From assembly GCA_031550525.1 (NCBI GenBank), contig JAVBON010000029.1, positions 1-37,767 on the forward strand: a stretch of DNA of 37,767 nt, in the 5' to 3' direction. This document shows positions 33,126 to 37,767 of this stretch, one piece after another. The position numbers and the translations under genes are program-made. Source of the DNA: WRHT01 sp031550525. Its GTDB lineage: Bacteria; Desulfobacterota; Desulfovibrionia; Desulfovibrionales; Desulfovibrionaceae. A model generated the notes under the pieces. It was not told the origin of the DNA. It saw nothing but the letters and a program-made list of their open reading frames with translations, and ran no database searches. The first letter of the stretch is position 1, and each line of letters starts with the position of its first letter.

Positions 33126-33312
33126 TGGCAGATTGGTTATAATCGGTTTGATTGTAAAGTTTTTGTTTCAGCAAAACTTTGCGTAAAAATTAACAATTAT
33201 ATATTCGCCGCAGTTACAGCATTTTTATTTGACCGTGGGCTGATGGATTGTTAAATTTACATGTTCCATACATTGCATTATTTTCTTTAAACATTTCCAA
33301 GGACATATTTTC

Positions 33313-34155
33313 ATGCCTGCAAGCATAAGCTCCCTTACGGTTCTTGACCTCGTGCCTTTCGGATACGGAGGCGATTACGCAAAATTTTTTGCACTGCGCC
33401 TGAACCCGCCCGCCTGGCCGGAATGGAAGCCCGGGCAATTTGTTATGATACGCCCTGAAAACTGGGGAGCCGATTTGCCCTGGGCCAGGCCTTTTTCCGT
33501 CTGCCAGCTTACCAGCCGCGATCTGGTGCTGTTTTTTCAGGTAAGCGGGCGCGGCACCGAAAAGCTTACAGCCGTAAAAACCGGAGACAAAATTCAGGTG
33601 CTTGGCCCTCTGGGCAACTCTTTTGTAATGGAAGAAGAAACCCCTACCCTCATGATTGCCGGGGGCATAGGTATTGCGCCCTTTGTTGGCTACGCCATGC
33701 AGCACCCCACACCATGGGCGCTGCATCTTGATTTTGGGCATCGCCTGCCTGTGGATTGCTACCCTTTTGAAAGTTTTAACGATAAAGTTCTGGCCGAGCA
33801 CTACCCGGAACGCAAGCCTGAAGATTTGCAGGATTTCATACGGGTTATGGATGAGCATATTGCCGAATACTCCGCTAAAAACGGGCTGGTGCTGGCTTGC
33901 GGCCCCACCCCGTTTTTGCGCACCGTGCAGAGCCTGAGCCTAAAACACAAAGCCCGTACGCAAATTTCGGTTGAAAACCGCATGGCCTGCGGCGTGGGAG
34001 CCTGTTTGGGCTGCGTGGTAAAACCGTTGCTGGACGATAGCGGAAAAAACCGCTCCGCCAACCCCGTGCATCAGGCTCTGCAAAGCGGCCTGCCTGTTTC
34101 CAGTTGCGCCTGCGGGCCGGTATTCTGGGCCGATTCCGTGGATTTGAACGACTAA
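33313..34155 (+). CDS. pyrK: Dihydroorotate dehydrogenase, electron transfer subunit
   Basis: 280 residues of the ferredoxin-reductase type. The FAD domain has the RPFSV motif (59-63), the NAD domain has IAGGIGIAPF (115-124), and a C-terminal [2Fe-2S] site has Cys226, Cys231, Cys234 and Cys265 or Cys267 (CGVGACLGC then SSCAC). PyrK passes electrons from PyrD to NAD in pyrimidine synthesis. It lies 25 bases before pyrD in a two-gene operon. AAGGA lies about nine bases before ATG 33313. Confidence 0.95.
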   Translation: MPASISSLTVLDLVPFGYGGDYAKFFALRLNPPAWPEWKPGQFVMIRPENWGADLPWARPFSVCQLTSRDLVLFFQVSGRGTEKLTAVKTGDKIQVLGPLGNSFVMEEETPTLMIAGGIGIAPFVGYAMQHPTPWALHLDFGHRLPVDCYPFESFNDKVLAEHYPERKPEDLQDFIRVMDEHIAEYSAKNGLVLACGPTPFLRTVQSLSLKHKARTQISVENRMACGVGACLGCVVKPLLDDSGKNRSANPVHQALQSGLPVSSCACGPVFWADSVDLND

Positions 34156-34180
34156 AAAGCCGTAACGGGCCACTTTTTAT

Positions 34181-35128
34181 ATGGAAAATAATATGGAAAA
34201 ACTCTCTATGAATATCCCTTGGCACGGAGGAGAGCTAAAGCTCAGAAACCCCGTGCTCACCGCCTCCGGAACTTTCGGATACGGCCTGGAATACATGCCC
34301 TACGGCAGTTTGGGCGATTTGGGCGGCTTCGTGACCAAAGGGCTGTCTCTCAAGCCTATGCGCGGCAACCCCATGCCGCGCATAGCCGAAACTCCCTGCG
34401 GCATGCTTAATGCCATAGGCCTGCAAAACTGCGGCGTGGATTACTTTGTGGAGCATTACCTGCCGCAACTGCCCACTGGGCCGGATGGCGCCCATATAAT
34501 AGCCAACGTTTACGCCCATAACACGCAAGACTTCTCCACCCTGGCCGGAATATTGGCCGCCGCCCCCGGCATATCGGCGCTGGAGGTAAACATATCCTGT
34601 CCCAATGTGGAATCCGGCGGCCTGCTTTTCGGGCAAAGCCCCGCAGCGGCCGCCAAAGTGACCGAGGCGGTAAAAAAAGCCTGCCCCAACCTGCCGGTTA
34701 TAGTAAAACTCTCGCCAAATGTTACGGATATTACTGAAATAGCCCGCGCCTGCGCCTCGGCCGGGGCCGACATGCTCTCGTGCATAAACACCCTTACCGG
34801 CATGGCCGTGGATGTAAAAAGCCGCAAACCCCTGCTGGCCAACATAGTGGGCGGGCTCTCCGGCGCCGCCGTAAAACCGGTGGCCCTGCGTTGCGTATGG
34901 CAGGTTGCCGGAGCCGTTAATATTCCGGTTATCGCCATAGGCGGCGCGCATACGGCTGAAGACGTGCTGGAATTTCTAATGGTCGGCGCATGGGCAGTGC
35001 AAATAGGCACAGCCAATTTCACCAGGCCAGATACCGCCTTTCGCCTGCCGGGCAAACTGGCCGATCTTATGGAAAAATACGGCATCGCCAGTTGCGCGGA
35101 GTTTCGCGGCTCTTTGCGACTGAATTAA
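34181..35128 (+). CDS. pyrD: Dihydroorotate dehydrogenase, class 1B catalytic subunit
   Basis: 315 residues, FMN-dependent TIM barrel oxidising dihydroorotate to orotate. The catalytic base is Cys140 in NISCPN (137-142), the class 1 feature. FMN/phosphate motifs are VKLSPN, NIVGGLSG and IAIGGAHTAEDVLEFL. Pairing with pyrK identifies the NAD-linked 1B heterotetramer. The start is uncertain: ATG 34181 has little ribosome site, and Met5 at 34193 is equally possible. Confidence 0.96.
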   Translation: MENNMEKLSMNIPWHGGELKLRNPVLTASGTFGYGLEYMPYGSLGDLGGFVTKGLSLKPMRGNPMPRIAETPCGMLNAIGLQNCGVDYFVEHYLPQLPTGPDGAHIIANVYAHNTQDFSTLAGILAAAPGISALEVNISCPNVESGGLLFGQSPAAAAKVTEAVKKACPNLPVIVKLSPNVTDITEIARACASAGADMLSCINTLTGMAVDVKSRKPLLANIVGGLSGAAVKPVALRCVWQVAGAVNIPVIAIGGAHTAEDVLEFLMVGAWAVQIGTANFTRPDTAFRLPGKLADLMEKYGIASCAEFRGSLRLN

Positions 35129-35140
35129 TCCGCGCTCAAA

Positions 35141-35372
35141 AGACACGGCTGATAAAGCCAGATTTGTCAGCGCGGGGCTGATTAGGCGCCTCCCGTGCCT
35201 CACCCCTGCGGGTATCTCCACTCCGGTATCCAACTTTGCTTTACTGTAAAATTGTTCGCCAGACCCGCAAGTGTGGCTTGCATCACAAAAGCGCAACAGT
35301 TTTTGGCTTAAGAATTATACAGGGACAGGACCGTATGGGGGACGTTTTAACCACCCCTGGGGCACAACTTTG
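35141..35372 (+). repeat. Long copy of the dispersed repeat family
   Basis: Same orientation as the copy at 32880. Shared blocks are GATAAAGCC, GGGCTGATTAGGCGC, CCTCACCCCTGCGGG, AATTGTTCGCC, ATCACAAAAGCGCAAC, TTTTTGGCT and GGCACAACTT. It lies between pyrD and the terminator at 35395. Confidence 0.8.
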
Positions 35373-35394
35373 ATAAAAACTTGGTGTTCTCAAT

Positions 35395-35437
35395 AAAAGA
35401 TGTTCCGGCAAACTTTCGGTTTGCCGGAACATCTTTT
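35395..35437. terminator. Bidirectional terminator between pyrD and the HDOD gene
   Basis: A perfect 19-bp stem (35395-35413 and 35419-35437) with AAAA at one base and TTTT at the other. It works for the plus-strand pyrKD transcript and the convergent minus-strand HDOD transcript. Confidence 0.9.
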
Positions 35438-35545
35438 AAATATATTTGTTCATAACGCAGCAATAACCTTATACAGCCGCGTCCGCCAAAACCATCCGGA
35501 AGCATACGCAACCAAAACCGGTTCGGGGCAGGCCGCGTTGCGCAA

Positions 35546-36592
35546 TTACACGCTACTCATCATCTCGCACATTTCGTTCAGGCGGCTCATCATAACATCG
35601 GCCACATAGGTTACGTTGGCCGGTTTAAGGCCAAGCACCTTCCATACCGCCGGGTCCAAGGGCGGCACAATGTCGCATTCCTTACGTCCAGCCACCGCAA
35701 AGGCTATTACGTCGGCCAGGTGCACCACGGCCGCCTCCATATAACGCTCCGGAGCTTCCACCTGATGGTGGCGCAACACGGCCATTACCAGAGGCAAAGG
35801 CATATTCCAGCGGTGCAGCAGCATACCGCCCAGGCGGGCATGATCAAAATCAAGCAGCTCCTGCTCGGCCTGGTAGCGCGGCTTGTTGGAGCGGGCCACG
35901 GCCTGGCTGAGGCCGCTAAAAGTTTTAGGCGCGGCATAAGCCAAGGCAAGCAGTCCGCAATCGTGCAAAAGACCAGCCACAAACAGGCGCTCGGCCTCAT
36001 CGCGCTTCATCACCTGCCAAATGGCTTGCGACGCCAAGGCCGTGGCAATGCTGTGCCGCCAGAATTCGTCAAGATTAATAATACCGGCTGGCAACTGGCT
36101 GGCTAAAGAATTGAGCATGCTGCCCATGGCAAGATTTTTAAACTGTTCCAGCCCCAACAGGGTTACTGCGCGAGAAACCGTATCCACCTTTACGGAAAAT
36201 CCGAAAAAAGGGCTGTTCACAAGCTTGAGCAGCCAGGCCGTCAGGCTGGGATCTTTGGCTACCACTTCGCCCACCGCGGCGGAAGAAACATAAGGCTTGT
36301 TGGTTACCTCCTGCAATTCGCCCAACACAGCGGGCATGGGGGGCAGGCGCACCTCCATTTGCACTATATTGATTGGATCCAGCGGGATAATTTCATCCGT
36401 TGCGAAAGGCTTGGACTTTACGTGGTGGGTGCCGCCGGTTTCGCCCTCGCGTGGCAACCTTTCCAGCACGTAGTTAAAAAGTACCGCAATGGCCGGACTG
36501 GTTAGGTCAGTCATTGCAAAACGTTTACGCAACGCTTCAAGATCATTGGCATTAGGCAGAGTGGAAGGGGATTGCTTTTCAGTCTCGCTCAT
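35546..36592 (-). CDS. HDOD-domain signalling protein
   Basis: 348 residues, cytoplasmic. Residues about 75-285 form an HDOD domain (LPPMPAVLGEL, then VNSPFFGF, RAVTLLGLEQ and LLHDCGLLALAY with His210-Asp211). HDOD proteins are noncatalytic relatives of HD phosphohydrolases used in signalling scaffolds, often around motility or stress. The first 70 residues have no recognisable domain. It follows the MerR-like gene by 190 bases on the same strand and ends at the shared terminator. The ribosome site is weak. Confidence 0.9.
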   Translation of the reverse strand: MSETEKQSPSTLPNANDLEALRKRFAMTDLTSPAIAVLFNYVLERLPREGETGGTHHVKSKPFATDEIIPLDPINIVQMEVRLPPMPAVLGELQEVTNKPYVSSAAVGEVVAKDPSLTAWLLKLVNSPFFGFSVKVDTVSRAVTLLGLEQFKNLAMGSMLNSLASQLPAGIINLDEFWRHSIATALASQAIWQVMKRDEAERLFVAGLLHDCGLLALAYAAPKTFSGLSQAVARSNKPRYQAEQELLDFDHARLGGMLLHRWNMPLPLVMAVLRHHQVEAPERYMEAAVVHLADVIAFAVAGRKECDIVPPLDPAVWKVLGLKPANVTYVADVMMSRLNEMCEMMSSV

Positions 36593-36783
36593 AATTTATC
36601 CAATTATTAAACTCTGTTACTTAAGCAAATTCAATATAGAGAACATTTCAACAAAAATCCAATGCAATCTTGCGGCAACCAATATTTTGTTGCATTAAAA
36701 CCTTACTACCGGAATAGACCCGGCCAGGCCTCATAAAAACGTTTATCACTTGGGCAAAAAACTCTAACGGCAACAGGCCAGAA

Positions 36784-37392
36784 TTAAACCTTGCCTTTAG
36801 CCACTGCCTCGCTCAAGTGCCCCAGCCATTTGCGCAGTTGTTCCAAATCCTCCTGGTGCACCTGCTCAGCCGTGCTCATCTGTTGCTTAAGCAGGGTCAC
36901 CTCTCTGCGCCATTCATCAGCCATGGCCCCTTCCGGCGCCATGTTGGGCTCGCCGCCACGGCTGGCCACGGCCTCGCCATACCTTGCAAGCTGCCCCACA
37001 AAAACGCTTAAAGAGGCGGAAATCTGCCCCAAAGCCTCGGCCTGCCTCTCCATTACCGCCAAAAGCCGCTCGCCCGAACCAGCCGCAACAGCATGCCCCG
37101 GCGCAACCGCCTGCTCGGCCGCCACAGTCGCCGAAGCAGTGTGCATGTACTGCCCCGACTGCAACATAAGCTCCACCGCAGTGGCATTCTTGTTGCGGTG
37201 CATGGCCGTGGCGATAAAGGCCAGAATACTTTCAGTTTCCGGCGCATAGCGCCTGCGGCGGCCTTCGCCCTTATAAGGCAGGTATCCGGCAAAACGTTTG
37301 CAGTAATAACGCATGGTGGATTCAGGCAAATCAAGCCTGCGCGCAAGCTCCGTCATGCTCAGGTAAGTTGAACGCTGTGTTGTCTGTGCCAT
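36784..37392 (-). CDS. MerR-like helix-turn-helix regulator with C-terminal coiled coil
   Basis: 202 residues from ATG 37392 (GAGGG upstream); the frame extends to 37503 but would overlap the tRNA gene. Residues about 10-55 are a MerR-type helix-turn-helix (LSMTELARRLDLPESTMRYY, then RRRRYAPE). The middle is Ala-rich, and residues about 160-195 form a Gln/Glu/Leu-rich coiled coil. Metal-binding cysteines of classical MerR are absent, so it may be a MerR-fold DNA organiser or a sensor of another signal. Confidence 0.85.
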   Translation of the reverse strand: MAQTTQRSTYLSMTELARRLDLPESTMRYYCKRFAGYLPYKGEGRRRRYAPETESILAFIATAMHRNKNATAVELMLQSGQYMHTASATVAAEQAVAPGHAVAAGSGERLLAVMERQAEALGQISASLSVFVGQLARYGEAVASRGGEPNMAPEGAMADEWRREVTLLKQQMSTAEQVHQEDLEQLRKWLGHLSEAVAKGKV

Positions 37393-37472
37393 TGCGCCCT
37401 CTTGCTGGTTTATCAAATCCGCTATTTTTGCTTGCCAAGTATACAAGCTTTTGCTAATCAAAGCTCTCCCGT

Positions 37473-37563
37473 GGAGAGGTGTCCGAGCTGGCCGAAGGAG
37501 CACGCCTGGAAAGTGTGTATACGGGAAACTGTATCAAGAGTTCAAATCTCTTCCTCTCCGCCA
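37473..37563 (+). tRNA. tRNA-Ser (anticodon GGA)
   Basis: The acceptor arm GGAGAGG pairs with CCTCTCC, and the discriminator G and CCA are encoded (37560-37563). The anticodon loop CTGGAAA gives GGA, reading UCC/UCU. A long variable arm (TATACGGGAAACTGTATC region) is the class II mark of tRNA-Ser. The T loop is TTCAAAT. Confidence 0.97.
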
Positions 37564-37570
37564 CTTTTCA

Positions 37571-37598
37571 AGGGTTGCAGCCGTGCAGCCCTTTTTTT
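37571..37598 (+). terminator. Terminator of tRNA-Ser
   Basis: GGGTTGC (37572-37578) pairs with GCAGCCC (37585-37591, one G-T pair) and is followed by seven T. Confidence 0.85.
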
Positions 37599-37630
37599 GT
37601 TGGAAGCGCCTGTGGCGCGGTCAAGAAATT

Positions 37631-37683
37631 CGAGGGGGAAGGGAAAGAACCTTTTGAGGAAAGGTTCTTTCCCTTCCCCCTCG
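37631..37683. repeat. 24-bp perfect inverted repeat at the right end
   Basis: Arms 37631-37654 and 37660-37683 are perfect complements, purine-rich on the left and pyrimidine-rich on the right, with loop TGAGG. It lies downstream of the tRNA terminator and is not followed by a T tract. It may be a repeat-type palindrome or the end of an element beyond the window. Confidence 0.75.
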
Positions 37684-37767
37684 AGCTCCCACATCCCGAA
37701 CTCCAAACCTTTGGCATTTGTTGGTTTAGGTGTTTGGGTTAACTCAGGTTGTGCGGGTAACACAACC

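Noticed and set aside
32880..35372. The two repeat copies as ends of a composite transposon
   Set aside because: They are in direct orientation and flank pyrK-pyrD, core genes, with no transposase. Other copies occur throughout the window.
1..37767. CRISPR array or defence system
   Set aside because: No regularly spaced direct repeats, no cas genes and no toxin-antitoxin pair were seen. The repeats here are dispersed and in both orientations.

Overview
The window looks like chromosomal DNA of an anaerobic, probably sulfate-reducing deltaproteobacterium of the Desulfovibrionaceae type. This is an inference from gene content: arrays of TRAP solute-binding proteins, a molybdopterin/iron-sulfur enzyme pair, an iron-sulfur L-serine deaminase, an NAD-linked (class 1B) dihydroorotate dehydrogenase and many dispersed intergenic repeats. 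No rRNA or phylogenetic marker settles it. A tRNA-Ser lies at the right end.

Layout. 1-868: an unexplained open frame cut by the left edge, then a membrane-anchored rhodanese. 1390-4297: an ALDH3-type aldehyde dehydrogenase and sdaA. 4465-7355 (minus): a three-gene operon of MoxR-type AAA ATPase, DUF2201-type metallopeptidase/VWA protein and an unknown protein, preceded by a Fur-box-like site. 7933-9177 (minus): tyrS. 9916-13841: three tandem, separately terminated TRAP solute-binding proteins (SBP1-3). 14050-23043 (minus): an MFS transporter, an arylsulfotransferase-family protein, a divergent SBP (SBP6), and a transhydroxylase-like Fe-S beta subunit and molybdopterin alpha subunit headed by a GntR/FCD regulator. 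23638-26049: SBP4 and SBP5. 26788-28704: one fused DctQM permease. 28929-37563: ogt, an OsmC-like protein, an ABC-F ATPase, pyrK-pyrD, an HDOD protein, a MerR-like regulator and tRNA-Ser(GGA).

How it may work together. The centre (about 9.6-28.7 kb) reads as one accessory catabolic island. A GntR regulator with strong palindromic sites sits between a transhydroxylase-like enzyme operon and SBP4. Five close SBP paralogues plus one divergent SBP could feed the single visible DctQM permease with a family of related substrates. Homology of the alpha/beta pair to pyrogallol-phloroglucinol transhydroxylase, and the neighbouring arylsulfotransferase-like protein, suggest phenolic or aryl compounds as substrates. 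The alpha subunit differs from the classical enzyme: it has an N-terminal extension of about 130 residues and apparently lacks an acid/base Asp next to the Mo-ligand Ser.

Intergenic space is rich in a dispersed repeat of about 200-245 bp (five sizeable copies and three end fragments) and in one 152-bp MITE-like palindrome whose end supplies a stop codon. Many genes, including all five close SBPs, end in strong hairpins.
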